Shown here piece after piece: positions 27,003 to 35,595 of a stretch of 64,000 nucleotides of DNA. This DNA is from Vibrio nitrifigilis (GTDB taxonomy: Bacteria; Pseudomonadota; Gammaproteobacteria; Enterobacterales; Vibrionaceae): NCBI RefSeq assembly GCF_015686695.1, contig NZ_JADPMR010000004.1:496001-560000 (forward strand). Direction: 5' to 3'. The notes below the pieces were generated by a model that saw only the letters and a list, made by a program, of their open reading frames with translations, ran no database searches and was not told the DNA's origin. Position numbers and translations under genes: made by a program. The stretch's first letter is position 1. The number at the start of each line of letters is the position of its first letter.

Positions 27003-27545
27003 ATGAAAAAATTAATACTAACAGTTATTATTTCTCTAATAATATTCTCTACATTCTCATATGCTAATAGTGATATGGCCTCTGAATTGTTAGAGCAGAT
27101 AAATGAAGTAGAAAACACCTTACAAAAGGATAATGATTTATTGAGATTAAGAATAAAAAATTTGGAAAGTAGGTTATCCAAAATATCTACAGACTTAGCG
27201 ACGGCTCAGTCATTAAAAGAGGATATAGAGTCAAAATATAAAGATATTTTGAGAAAAGAGGTATCTATAAGCTCTATAGGAGAAAATATTAATGAAAATA
27301 AAATAACAATTGCTTCATTAAAGTCTGAAATAAATAATTTAAAAACTGAACAAGTAAAAATAGAGGGTAAGATAGACTCATCCCAGAAAATAGTGACATG
27401 GGTTACACTTATTGTCAGTGTAGTCGTTGTATTAATCGGAGCTTTCTTTTCTAGAACGTTTATAGAATTGTACTCAAACTATAGAGTAGTGTGTTCGCAT
27501 TTTCCAAATGTTCAAGGTAAAGAGTTACCAATAAACAAAGTATGA
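27003..27545 (+). CDS. Envelope coiled-coil protein with C-terminal membrane anchor
   Basis: 180 residues: signal peptide ~1-21 (ILTVIISLIIFSTFSYA), a long coiled coil ~28-120 with clear heptads (LLEQINEVENTLQKD, LRIKNLESRLSKIS), a transmembrane helix ~131-151 (WVTLIVSVVVVLIGAFF) and a short tail of ~28 residues that would be cytoplasmic. This is a periplasmic coiled-coil rod tethered to the inner membrane. It sits between the secreted protein and the HD phosphohydrolase, 4 bp and 25 bp away, so the three are one unit. A signal-relay role from envelope to the cytoplasmic HD enzyme is an inference from topology and order. Confidence 0.75.
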   Translation: MKKLILTVIISLIIFSTFSYANSDMASELLEQINEVENTLQKDNDLLRLRIKNLESRLSKISTDLATAQSLKEDIESKYKDILRKEVSISSIGENINENKITIASLKSEINNLKTEQVKIEGKIDSSQKIVTWVTLIVSVVVVLIGAFFSRTFIELYSNYRVVCSHFPNVQGKELPINKV

Positions 27546-27570
27546 TAAGTGTTATAACTAAGGAGGGAGT

Positions 27571-29106
27571 ATGAATTTCGAAAAACATTTAAATGGAAAA
27601 ATATTAGATCCAATTCATGGTACGATTCGAATTACCGAGATTGAGAGACAAGTTATAGGACATAGCCTTTTTCAAAGGCTTAGAGGGGTTAAACAAAATA
27701 CTTTTTTATATAAAGTATTCCCATCTGCTATGCACAGTAGGTTTGAACATTCTTTGGGAGTTATGCATGTTGCATATAAAATGTTTGTCAACTTAATTAT
27801 TAATTCTTACCGATATGATAGTAAATATCATGATAAACTTATTTTTAAATACATAGATGAAATTGAAGATAAAAATATCCAAGAATTAAGATTAGCTGCT
27901 CTTTTACATGATGTTGGACATGGACCTATGTCGCATCAATTTGATTCATTTTTATTAAATAAAGAGCAATTAATCTCAGTTCTTGGTCCTAAATTTCACG
28001 ATGTCTATGAACTAATCGATTCAGACGGTAAGGTTGAACATGAACATATTTCTGTTATCTTTATAAGAAAAATATTCGATGATTTAAACTTAAATGGAAA
28101 AGTAAATGTTGATAACGTTATTAAGTTAATAGAATTAAATTATAAATATGAAGGTATATTTATTATAAATAAAGGTCATAAATTTGATATACAACCTTTA
28201 TTTACATCTCTTATTTCATCGTGCCCAATTGACTCTGATAGAATGGATTATTTACTTCGAGATAGTTATTTTTCTGGTGTTAAGTGTGGTATCTATAACG
28301 TAGAAAGAATATTGATGTCCATTGTCCCTGTTACAGAGAAAGGAAAAGTTTACCTTGCATATAAAGAAAGTTGTTTAGATTCTATATCTGAGTTTATCTT
28401 TTCAAGATCTAGCCTATTTAGCCAGGTTTATTATCATAAAACCAATCGTGCTTTTTCTTCGATGTTAACTAAAGTTTGTGAATATGTGAAAGAATTAAAT
28501 GGTGGCGATTTAAGTCAGAAATTGTATGGTTTTGAGAGTGGAATAGATAACTATAATTTAGATTCACTTGTGGAATTTTATTTAGACAATTCAGATGATT
28601 ATTTTATTAATAAAACAGTGCCAAAATTAATTGAAGATAATTCTTGTGCTGAAGATCTTGTTAATAATATTGTAAAAAGGGTTCCATGGAAAAAATTATA
28701 TGAAACAAAATTAATCTATTCAAACAAATCGATTAAAGATTCTGTAGATAAAGCATTAATTGCAAATATTAAATTGAAGTTTAATGATGAAATAGGAAAG
28801 TTTATAAAAGAAAAAGATTACATCATAGATATTATGACTGATAACGCTTTTAAAGATGTTAATAAAACTGAAATAAAATTATTAATTAAGCGACCTGATG
28901 GGCATTATCAATCAAAAGATATCATTGATTGTGGTTGTAAATTAAATGCATATCAATCAATTAAATATTTTGTTAGGGTTTTTATTAATCCAGACCGTTT
29001 GCCTGATTCCCGTAAAGAATTAAGTTCAAATTTAGAGGATATAAAAAATGCTCTAGTAGGTGAAAAATTAGTTATAACAATACGCCCTGAGATGGAAAAT
29101 AAGTGA
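27571..29106 (+). CDS. HD-domain phosphohydrolase (COG1078 / SAMHD1-like dNTPase family)
   Basis: 511 residues; near-perfect AAGGAGG before the ATG. The N-terminal half matches HD-superfamily triphosphohydrolases: KILDPIHGTIRIT, FQRLRGVKQ, MHSRFEHSLGVMHVAYKM (~residue 53), LLHDVGHGPMSHQFD (~110) and SDRMDYLLRDSYF (~220). Conserved metal ligands H..HD..D are all present. Family members hydrolyse dNTPs or other nucleotides; several protect bacteria from phage by draining dNTPs. The C-terminal ~200 residues are helical and unassigned. Coding DNA is very AT-rich, unlike the flanking core genes. Its coupling to two envelope proteins is unusual for a housekeeping dGTPase. Confidence 0.85.
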   Translation: MNFEKHLNGKILDPIHGTIRITEIERQVIGHSLFQRLRGVKQNTFLYKVFPSAMHSRFEHSLGVMHVAYKMFVNLIINSYRYDSKYHDKLIFKYIDEIEDKNIQELRLAALLHDVGHGPMSHQFDSFLLNKEQLISVLGPKFHDVYELIDSDGKVEHEHISVIFIRKIFDDLNLNGKVNVDNVIKLIELNYKYEGIFIINKGHKFDIQPLFTSLISSCPIDSDRMDYLLRDSYFSGVKCGIYNVERILMSIVPVTEKGKVYLAYKESCLDSISEFIFSRSSLFSQVYYHKTNRAFSSMLTKVCEYVKELNGGDLSQKLYGFESGIDNYNLDSLVEFYLDNSDDYFINKTVPKLIEDNSCAEDLVNNIVKRVPWKKLYETKLIYSNKSIKDSVDKALIANIKLKFNDEIGKFIKEKDYIIDIMTDNAFKDVNKTEIKLLIKRPDGHYQSKDIIDCGCKLNAYQSIKYFVRVFINPDRLPDSRKELSSNLEDIKNALVGEKLVITIRPEMENK

Positions 29107-29392
29107 AATTTTAATCATTTAATGCCTAAGTACGAAGCTATGATCCCTTTGCGTTTAAAGCCTCTAAATACTTAGTTTCGTTATACGGTGGATTTGTTTT
29201 CCAGCATCGAAAAGCCATTCCAATCTACTTAAAAGGAAAAATTCTTATAAAATTATTATATTGGTGTTAGTTGAATTTAAATACGGCGAGTCATCTTGGG
29301 CTAGGCGTAGTGGCTCGATATAGATGATAACCGTGATGATGTCGCGTTATTAATGATGTAACGATATGACACCGATTAGACAAGGAGATGTC

Positions 29393-30073
29393 GTGGATTT
29401 ATTTAAAGTAGCGTCCGGTGTTTTCGCTCAAATTTGGTACCTCATACCAATGCTGTTGATTGTTACGATATTCAAGAGCCGATGGTTTAAAGGTAGGTTT
29501 GGGGAATTTCTTATAAATAGGCTATTGTCGCGTTTGCCTGCGTCAGACTACACATTGATAAAAGATGTCACTTTACCCACCGATGAAGGGACGACTCAAG
29601 TTGACCATATCGTTGTTTCAACGTTTGGTATATTTGTCGTTGAAACGAAAAACATGAAAGGGTGGATATTCGGTTCAAAGAACCAAAAACAATGGACCCA
29701 AAAAATCTATCGCCACACTGCTAAGTTTCAAAACCCACTTCATCAAAACTATAAGCATGTAAAAACCCTTGAGTCATTATTGGGGATTGATTTATCGAAG
29801 TTGTACTCAGTTATCGTGTTTATCGGTGATAGTGAATTCAAAACCAATATGCCAGATAACGTCACTTACGCGAGGGGATGCGTAAATTACATCAAACAGT
29901 TCACCGAGCGTGTTTTCTCTGAAGAGGAATATCAGCAGATTATCGACACCATCAATGAAATTAAACTGCGTAAAGGCGTAGTGACAAACCTAAAGCATAG
30001 GCGTCATGTTAGAGAATTGGTCGCTTTAAAAGAGAATGTTGAGCCATGTTCATCTGCGGATTCAGATAAGTAA
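29393..30073 (+). CDS. NERD-domain protein with N-terminal membrane segment
   Basis: 226 residues from GTG 29393, which has AAGGAG five bases upstream; an ATG at 29366 lacks a ribosome site and adds nine residues. A hydrophobic segment ~8-27 (AQIWYLIPMLLIVTIF) is followed by FKGRFGEFLIN and a NERD (nuclease-related) domain: EGTTQVDHIVVSTFGIFVVE, TKNMKGWIFGS, FQNPLHQNYKHVKTLESLLG. The D...E-x-K triad recalls PD-(D/E)XK nucleases. NERD proteins occur in defence and DNA-repair contexts, though function is mostly untested. GC is nearer the genome average than the HD operon. Confidence 0.85.
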   Translation: MDLFKVASGVFAQIWYLIPMLLIVTIFKSRWFKGRFGEFLINRLLSRLPASDYTLIKDVTLPTDEGTTQVDHIVVSTFGIFVVETKNMKGWIFGSKNQKQWTQKIYRHTAKFQNPLHQNYKHVKTLESLLGIDLSKLYSVIVFIGDSEFKTNMPDNVTYARGCVNYIKQFTERVFSEEEYQQIIDTINEIKLRKGVVTNLKHRRHVRELVALKENVEPCSSADSDK

Positions 30074-30158
30074 TATGATGAAAAGGATGATAGCCAGTTT
30101 ACGTATGATTGATGGTTCGGCTTCGATCACAAAGCGTTAGTTTACAGGAGTTCAGATC

Positions 30159-30335
30159 ATGAATGATGAAGAATTCGAATACTGCCATAATTTCGCAGTT
30201 TGGGCGGGAGCAAGAGCATCACAACGTGGTTTTACTACCGTTAAAGTCCTAAAAGACGCACTTGATAACTGTGGTATTAAGGATTTTGCTCGGCAACCCA
30301 GCCTTTTGACAAGCGCAGACGATTTTAATCGTTAA
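30159..30335 (+). CDS. Small hypothetical protein (58 aa)
   Basis: 58 codons from ATG 30159 with AGGAG nine bases upstream. It includes EYCHNFAVWAGARASQRGF and a following amphipathic helix ending in a conserved-looking DNCG. From memory the pattern W-x-A-R-A-x-Q-R-G recalls N-terminal parts of larger proteins from defence islands, so this could be a truncated remnant, but I cannot confirm that. No terminator directly follows. Confidence 0.5.
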   Translation: MNDEEFEYCHNFAVWAGARASQRGFTTVKVLKDALDNCGIKDFARQPSLLTSADDFNR

Positions 30336-30379
30336 TAAATTAACTGGGACACACACTGTTAAATATTTATAAATAGATC

Positions 30380-30655
30380 CTATTTACATTTATCTTTGGG
30401 AGTGCAAATTAAAACAATAACGATCCAAAATACCGAGCAAAAAATCGTGATGTAATCATTATCGTTATAGTTAAAAGTTAAGAAACTACTTAAAAACCAC
30501 AATGCTGTTCCTGTCTTGGCGATAGTAAGATACTGAGCTACAACTAACATTTCAATTAAAATAAATGTCCATTTTATCGATGAGTTTTTATTAGAGATGG
30601 TGAGGGATGATATTTTCATTATTATTAATAATAAAATGGACATTAAATAAAACAT
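30380..30655 (-). CDS. Possible small membrane protein (91 aa)
   Basis: 91 residues, three hydrophobic stretches (~1-20, ~28-58, ~65-85), extremely AT-rich. TAGGA lies about 11 bases before the ATG, a usable but long spacing; Met5 is an alternative start. No family recognised. It is on the opposite strand to its neighbours, so it has its own promoter if real. Confidence 0.4.
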   Translation of the reverse strand: MFYLMSILLLIIMKISSLTISNKNSSIKWTFILIEMLVVAQYLTIAKTGTALWFLSSFLTFNYNDNDYITIFCSVFWIVIVLICTPKDKCK

Positions 30656-30997
30656 ATTTTATTTTTCCTACATTTAAACTATTCTTCGTGTAAATATCGT
30701 TACCTGTTTGTACACAGAGTCTATCATTGCTAAATCAGCGTCGCTCTGCACGTTCAGGCAGTTTTAGAATCGTAAGAACTCGGTAGCGGATTTGTATTTT
30801 TCTCGACTGTTCAAATAGCTCAACCGGTACCGAGTGCCCTTTTTTCTAAAATCCAATGATCTATATTTAGGAACAGTTATTTAAATATAACAATTAATTT
30901 ACCCACGAATTCATATAGTGCCGAGTTTAGCATCATATTAGGGTACGTGTCCTCGTTAAATTCTAGGGAGACCTTATATGAGCGCAAAGGAAAGTGA
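30656..30997. other. 342-bp intergenic stretch with hairpin and attC-like motif
   Basis: Contains a long-loop inverted repeat ACTCGGTA (30778-30785) / TACCGAGT (30828-30835) followed by GCCCTTTTTT, a possible plus-strand terminator for an unseen transcript, and the half attC-like motif listed next. No gene seen. Confidence 0.4.
30923..30961 (+). repeat. Second attC-like 3' half
   Basis: GAGTTTAG (30923-30930) and, after a 10-base insert, a GTCCTCGTTAAATT block (30949-30962) identical over 14 bases to 22199-22212. It ends in GTTAAAT, fitting the GTTRRRY core. A matching left arm is not clear. It stands 37 bp before the GNAT gene, where a cassette boundary would be. Confidence 0.4.
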
Positions 30998-31414
30998 ATG
31001 GATATACATCGAGTAACAGTATCAGATATTGCTATATTAGCAAAGCTAAACCATCAATTAATTAAAGATGAAGGTCATAGAAATCCAATGTCAGTTGACG
31101 AATTGGAGAAACGGATGAGTTCTTGGCTTTCATCTGGTTATTTTGCTGCCTTGTTTAGCGAGCTTGATGAAATTGTGGGGTATACATTATGGCGGCAAGA
31201 TGAAGGCTTCATTTATATTCGTCAGTTTTTTATCACCCCAGATTTCCGTGGTAAAGGAAATGGGAAAAAAGCATTCTATTTATCTCGGGATCAATTTTGG
31301 TCTGGTCAAAAACTGCGACTAGACGTGTTAATCAATAATCACAGAGGCTTAGAATTTTGGCATACAGTTGGTTTTGGTGATTATTGTATAACGATGGAGA
31401 ACACTAGTTTATAA
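30998..31414 (+). CDS. GNAT-family N-acetyltransferase
   Basis: 138 residues; AGGAAAG stands directly before ATG 30998. GNAT motif A is visible as RQFFITPDFRGKGNGKKAF (~residues 69-87), with the acetyl-CoA-binding R-G-x-G-x-G core, and motif B near LEFWHTVGFGDY. The substrate (small molecule or protein) cannot be told. An earlier ATG at 30979 opens only a 12-codon frame overlapping this start. Single GNAT genes are common integron cassette cargo, in line with the attC-like motif upstream. Confidence 0.82.
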   Translation: MDIHRVTVSDIAILAKLNHQLIKDEGHRNPMSVDELEKRMSSWLSSGYFAALFSELDEIVGYTLWRQDEGFIYIRQFFITPDFRGKGNGKKAFYLSRDQFWSGQKLRLDVLINNHRGLEFWHTVGFGDYCITMENTSL

Positions 31415-31478
31415 CGGCTGACTTCAGCTATAAGGCCACTTACGTTAGTGAACCATGTCATGATGTTTGTTCAAAATT

Positions 31479-31513
31479 AAAAATCCGATATGGTTTATCC
31501 ATACCGGATTTTT
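31479..31513. terminator. Bidirectional terminator between the GNAT and ABC genes
   Basis: AAAAATCCGATATGG / CCATACCGGATTTTT with a short loop and one mismatch. A-run left and T-run right let it serve both the GNAT gene (+) and the ABC operon (-). Confidence 0.82.
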
Positions 31514-31589
31514 ATGTTTTATATCTTAGTCAAAATTAGAATTATTCTTAATGAACACCAATATTACAGCGACCGTTATTGTGGTGTTT

Positions 31590-32312
31590 TTATAGTACCT
31601 TACTTAAAAATTCTGCGGTGCGAGGGTTTGTCGGTGATGTGAAAATTTGTTCTGGTGTTCCCACTTCTTGAAACTGACCTTTATCGATAAAAATAATCCG
31701 GTCCGCGACTTCACGAGCAAAAGCCATTTCGTGAGTTACGATCACCATGGTCATACCTTCATTAGCCAGTTGTTTCATTACTTCTAAAACTTCACCCACT
31801 AATTCTGGGTCGAGCGCCGATGTAGGTTCGTCGAACAGAATAACAGAAGGATCCATTGCTAATGCTCGGGCGATGGCGACGCGTTGTTGTTGGCCACCCG
31901 ATAAGGTAGTGGGCCATGCATTGGCTTTGTCTTTTAAGCCTACTTTGTCTAACAACTTAAGCGCTTTTTCTTGGGCTTCCTTTTTGTCTTGCTTCAGTAC
32001 ATCGACTGGAGCCATCGTTAGGTTGTCCAAAACGGTCATATGTGGAAATAGGTTAAACTTCTGAAAAACCATTCCTACATGAGTGCGCATGGCATTTAAA
32101 TTTGTTTGGCGTTCATGCAAAGCGTGGTTATTTATCCAAACCTTCCCTCCTTGAAAATCTTCTAAGGCATTTAAGCAACGAAGAAACGTGCTTTTACCTG
32201 AACCGGAAGGCCCAATAACACAGACAACTTCTTGTTCGTTGATCTCACAAGTAACATTATCTAAGACGGTATGCGAGCCAAAGGCTTTACTCAGATTCTT
32301 AACGTTGATCAC
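31590..32312 (-). CDS. Polar amino-acid ABC transporter, ATPase (GlnQ/HisP type)
   Basis: 240 residues. Walker A GPSGSGKST, Q-loop VFQKFNLFPHMTVLDN, signature LSGGQQQRVAIARALA, Walker B VILFDEPTSALDP, and H-loop VTHEM are all intact. It is the third gene of a binding protein-permease-ATPase operon read on the minus strand and overlaps the permease end by 14 bp. It energises uptake of a polar amino acid or related solute; the exact substrate is not visible. Confidence 0.93.
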   Translation of the reverse strand: MINVKNLSKAFGSHTVLDNVTCEINEQEVVCVIGPSGSGKSTFLRCLNALEDFQGGKVWINNHALHERQTNLNAMRTHVGMVFQKFNLFPHMTVLDNLTMAPVDVLKQDKKEAQEKALKLLDKVGLKDKANAWPTTLSGGQQQRVAIARALAMDPSVILFDEPTSALDPELVGEVLEVMKQLANEGMTMVIVTHEMAFAREVADRIIFIDKGQFQEVGTPEQIFTSPTNPRTAEFLSKVL

Positions 32313-33063
32313 TTTGACTACTCCTTTGTTCTAGATGTTGTACAAAGAGCGATAGTAAAAAGGTAAATACCCAGTAAATTACGCTGATGGTTAAGTAAGG
32401 TTCCCAGTAACTAGCGTAAGCGCCTGAAGCTGTGCGAGCGGCATACGCAAGATCGGCCAGACCGATTGCTGAGGCAAGTGACGAGTCTTTTACGATGGCA
32501 ATCGCGTTATTGCCTAGTGGTGGCAACATGCGTTGAAAAGCTTGCGGTAAAATAACTCTGTACATAGAGCGAAGGTAACTCATGCCTAATGAGCGAGACG
32601 CTTCCATTTGGCCGTTATCAATGGATTGGATGCCGGCTCTAAAAATCTCTGATACATAGGCGCCTGAATTCAGTGTAATGGCGACAATACAGGAAAAAAA
32701 TGCGCCGTAGTTCGAGCGTAACTCACGAGCAAAATCTGAACTCATTATGCCATGAACGACAAAAAGCCCGTCTCGTGGGTTAGTTAATAGGGGAATTAAG
32801 GCAAAGTGAACAACCATAATTTGGACAAATAACGGTGTGCCACGAAAAGCACTGATATAAATGCGAACTGGCCATTGAATGCCGTAATGTAGGATGTATT
32901 TCCATGGCCCGTGCGGTGCTTCCGCAAGTCGGCCTAAGCCTAGGATGAGACCCCATAACGTCCCGGTGATAACGCAAATAATCGTGCATTCTAAAGTGGT
33001 TTGGGCTCCACTCATAAAGAGTGGCCAATATTCTTGTATGATATCCCAATGGAATCCGTTCAT
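32299..33063 (-). CDS. Polar amino-acid ABC transporter, permease
   Basis: 254 residues, about five membrane helices, and the inner-membrane EAA loop (EASRSLGMSYLRSMYRVILPQA) that docks to the ATPase. N-terminal features (TTLECTIICVITGTLWGLILG) match the HisM/GlnP family. With one permease gene the transporter probably works as a homodimer of this subunit. It lies 71 bp after the binding-protein gene, across an attenuator hairpin. Confidence 0.9.
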   Translation of the reverse strand: MNGFHWDIIQEYWPLFMSGAQTTLECTIICVITGTLWGLILGLGRLAEAPHGPWKYILHYGIQWPVRIYISAFRGTPLFVQIMVVHFALIPLLTNPRDGLFVVHGIMSSDFARELRSNYGAFFSCIVAITLNSGAYVSEIFRAGIQSIDNGQMEASRSLGMSYLRSMYRVILPQAFQRMLPPLGNNAIAIVKDSSLASAIGLADLAYAARTASGAYASYWEPYLTISVIYWVFTFLLSLFVQHLEQRSSQSDQR

Positions 33064-33084
33064 AGTATTTCCTGACGTACAGCT

Positions 33085-33111
33085 AAAAAAGCGAGCATAG
33101 ATACTCGCTTT
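33085..33111 (-). terminator. Attenuator between binding-protein and permease genes
   Basis: On the minus strand AAAGCGAG-TATCTATG-CTCGCTTT then TTT. Partial termination here would give more binding protein than permease, a usual ratio in these operons. Confidence 0.8.
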
Positions 33112-33134
33112 CGGTATAAATATAAAAAGTGAAA

Positions 33135-33896
33135 TTATTGAGCAGGAAGAGTCGGAACGTCAGTATCAAACCAAGTTTGGTAGATTTTCGCATAAGTTCC
33201 ATCTGCAATAATGTCTTTCAAACCAGTGTTGATTTTGCCAAGAAGTTTATCGTTGCCTTTTGCTACAGCAATACCAAAATATTGAGGTTTGAAATGCTCA
33301 TCGTAGACTAGCTTAAAGTCTTTTTCTGGGTGAGTTTTGATGTAGTATTTCACGACACCTACATCGCCAATGGCAGAACTTAATCCTTCTTCATACAACT
33401 CTTGTAACATGAGAGGTGTATTATCAAAACGTTTGATAGCTGTGCTGTTAATGCCTAATACTTTAGAAGCAATGACATCGGCAGTACTTGAGTTAACCAC
33501 GCCGACGTTCTCATTTTTTAGCTCGGAAAGGGCATGTACTTTTGATGATTTAGGTACAACAATCGCTTGTTCTGCAGGGAAGTATGGGTTTGAAAAATCG
33601 ACGATTCGTTTGCGTTTATCGGTAATCGTGATACCAGAAACAAGAATATCGCGGTCACCTGAATTTAAAGTGGCAAAGATGCCTTCCCAAGGGGTATTAA
33701 CGAGTTTGATATCGAAATGCTCTTTCTTCGCAATTGCTTTGATGATGTCTATATCAAAACCTTTCAGTTCTTTACTTGGTGTCTCGTATTCAAATGGGCG
33801 ATAAGTACCTCCCGCACCTACAACATATGTCTCTGCATTAACGAAATAAGGCGCCATGCCAACAGCAATGCATAGAAGACCTAATAATTTTTTCAT
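33135..33896 (-). CDS. Polar amino-acid ABC transporter, periplasmic binding protein
   Basis: 253 residues with a signal peptide (~1-21, ending VNA). The mature part is an SBP_bac_3 fold: VGAGGTYRPFEYETP, LKGFDIDIIKAIAKK, VSGITITDKRKRIVDFSNPYF, as in GlnH/HisJ/ArtI-type proteins. First gene of the operon; the start lies at the operon's 5' end, with promoter in 33897-34088. The ligand cannot be assigned from motifs alone. Confidence 0.92.
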   Translation of the reverse strand: MKKLLGLLCIAVGMAPYFVNAETYVVGAGGTYRPFEYETPSKELKGFDIDIIKAIAKKEHFDIKLVNTPWEGIFATLNSGDRDILVSGITITDKRKRIVDFSNPYFPAEQAIVVPKSSKVHALSELKNENVGVVNSSTADVIASKVLGINSTAIKRFDNTPLMLQELYEEGLSSAIGDVGVVKYYIKTHPEKDFKLVYDEHFKPQYFGIAVAKGNDKLLGKINTGLKDIIADGTYAKIYQTWFDTDVPTLPAQ

Positions 33897-34088
33897 TGTT
33901 ATAAATCCTTTTAAGAGTAGATGTGAATAAAAGTATCATTTTATTGCATTAATAATCAATCTGTATTCGACAGGTATCCCGTTATTTTTCAAGAGCATAA
34001 CAGCGCCTTAGAATAAAATAAGCAGGATACACACCATTAAAACGAGTGAAGGAGAACCCCTAGAACCTTCATTCAGACTTTTTTCTAC

Positions 34089-34469
34089 TTAGACTGCTTT
34101 TAAAACATGTTTGATAAACATGTCAATGACGGGAGGAACGGGCGTCGTTTGGCAGCGTAGAATGTGCATGGTATGAGAGGCAATCGTGAAATTAGGCAAG
34201 ATCTGAATTAGGCGGCCAGTTTGAATATCTCTATCGAGCATCACTTCAGAATTAAGCACAATCCCCGCACCGCTTAATGCGGCTTGCCGTATTGATTCGC
34301 CAGTATTACATAGTAGTGTTGGCGTGATTTCTAGCTGGTGGGTTTCATTAGCGTTTTTTAATGTCCAATACTTATTGGAACGCCATTGAGAAAAGCTAAT
34401 ACAATTATGCTTGATTTTATGGCCTTTAGTTTGCATCAATTTGCATAAAAGTTTTGGATTGTACCTCAT
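34089..34469 (-). pseudogene. LysR-family regulator remnant, C-terminal part only
   Basis: 126 residues resembling the last ~120 residues of LysR-type regulators: NCISFSQWRSNKYW, LLCNTGESIRQAALSGAGIV, GRLIQILPNF. The winged-helix DNA-binding domain and the first half of the effector domain are absent, and upstream DNA contains no trace of them. LysR proteins are normally ~300 residues, so this is a 5'-truncated gene. Whether the fragment is still translated is unknown; an ATG exists and an AGGAG lies about 14 bases before it. Confidence 0.8.
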
Positions 34470-34534
34470 AGTTAGTGACTTAACTCCTGCGTTGAAATAG
34501 GCAACCTACACCCTCTCTGTTATACCTAACTTTC

Positions 34535-34557
34535 GATACAAATTAAAAATCTGTATC
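34535..34557. promoter_or_regulatory. Inverted-repeat operator candidate
   Basis: GATACAAATT-AAA-AATCTGTATC: ten-base arms with one mismatch, between the LysR remnant and the metallo-hydrolase gene. This is the place and shape of a LysR-type or similar dimer site. Confidence 0.45.
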
Positions 34558-34650
34558 ACTGAACTCTACATATTTCAGTACATTACTTTATCTAAGAGTA
34601 ATGGTAACGGCTGGTTAAGCGGTTTGGTTTCATTGGAGAAGGATGGGTTT

Positions 34651-35535
34651 ATGCGTTTTATTCAGGTATTAATAGTGGCATGTATTAGTGCAATGATGGC
34701 TTTCCCTTCTGTTGCAGCGGAAGGACAATCTCGTTATACCATTGAACAGATGAAAGGTAATGTCTATCGTTTTACTGCTGGACATTATCGCTCAGTGTTT
34801 ATGGTGACTAAACAGGGTATTTTGGTGACTGATCCGATTAATCCCAGTGCTGCATCTTGGTTAAAACAAGAGCTCAAAAAGCGCTATCATTTACCCATTC
34901 GTTACATGATATACAGCCATAATCATGTCGATCATTCTCTTGGTGGAGATAAGCTCGCCGATGCTGATACCATTGTCGTAGGGCAGGAATTAGCTGCAGA
35001 AGATATGAAGTTCACACAATTACCAACACGGTTGCCTGATGTCACTTTTGGGGATCATCTACATATCAAACTTGGCGATAGTGATGTTGAGTTGAAATAT
35101 TATGGGGTTAATAACGGTCGTGGCAACGTGAGTATGCATTTTATGCCGGCAAATGTCATGTTTGTTGTCGATTGGGTCGTGCTTGGGCGGATGCCTTATA
35201 AAGATCTACAAGGTTACGATATTCAGGGAATGATAGATTCAACCGAGGCGTTACTCAATGGCCCCAAATTTGATCTGTTAGTCGGGGGCCATGCAGAGGC
35301 GGGTGATAGAAAAGATGTGGAACATTATCTAGGGTATCTTAAAGCGCTTTATGCCAAAGTCCGCGACGGCATGTTGGCGGGGAAGGATCTCAAAACCTTA
35401 CAAAAAGAAATAACGTTGCCTGAATATTCCAACCTCAAGATGTACAAACAGTGGTTACCAGAAAATATTGCAGGCGTTTACCGTACTTTAATCGACCAGT
35501 CCTACTTTAATTTCCGACCTGATATTCATCAGTAA
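34651..35535 (+). CDS. Periplasmic metallo-beta-lactamase-fold hydrolase
   Basis: 294 residues from ATG 34651 (GAAGGA upstream); a TTG at 34624 would spoil the signal peptide. Signal peptide ~1-23 (cleavage near VAA). The zinc motif SHNHVDH (~residues 89-95, HxHxDH) and a later VVDWV Asp and GGHAE His complete the metallo-beta-lactamase site. The sequence is unlike true beta-lactamases; it resembles MBL-fold hydrolases of unknown substrate. It is divergent from the LysR remnant and convergent with the AraC gene. Its link to the TonB receptor downstream is not shown. Confidence 0.82.
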   Translation: MRFIQVLIVACISAMMAFPSVAAEGQSRYTIEQMKGNVYRFTAGHYRSVFMVTKQGILVTDPINPSAASWLKQELKKRYHLPIRYMIYSHNHVDHSLGGDKLADADTIVVGQELAAEDMKFTQLPTRLPDVTFGDHLHIKLGDSDVELKYYGVNNGRGNVSMHFMPANVMFVVDWVVLGRMPYKDLQGYDIQGMIDSTEALLNGPKFDLLVGGHAEAGDRKDVEHYLGYLKALYAKVRDGMLAGKDLKTLQKEITLPEYSNLKMYKQWLPENIAGVYRTLIDQSYFNFRPDIHQ

Positions 35536-35595
35536 GTCATTTTAGGCAGGTTTGAGCTAGTGGTATCGACTAGCTCGCAACTTCCTCTCACGGCT

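Noticed and set aside
31410..31450. TAACG...CGTTA structure after the GNAT gene as a third attC site
   Set aside because: Only about 36 bp, core GTTAGTG does not fit GTTRRRY, no GAGTTTAG interior.
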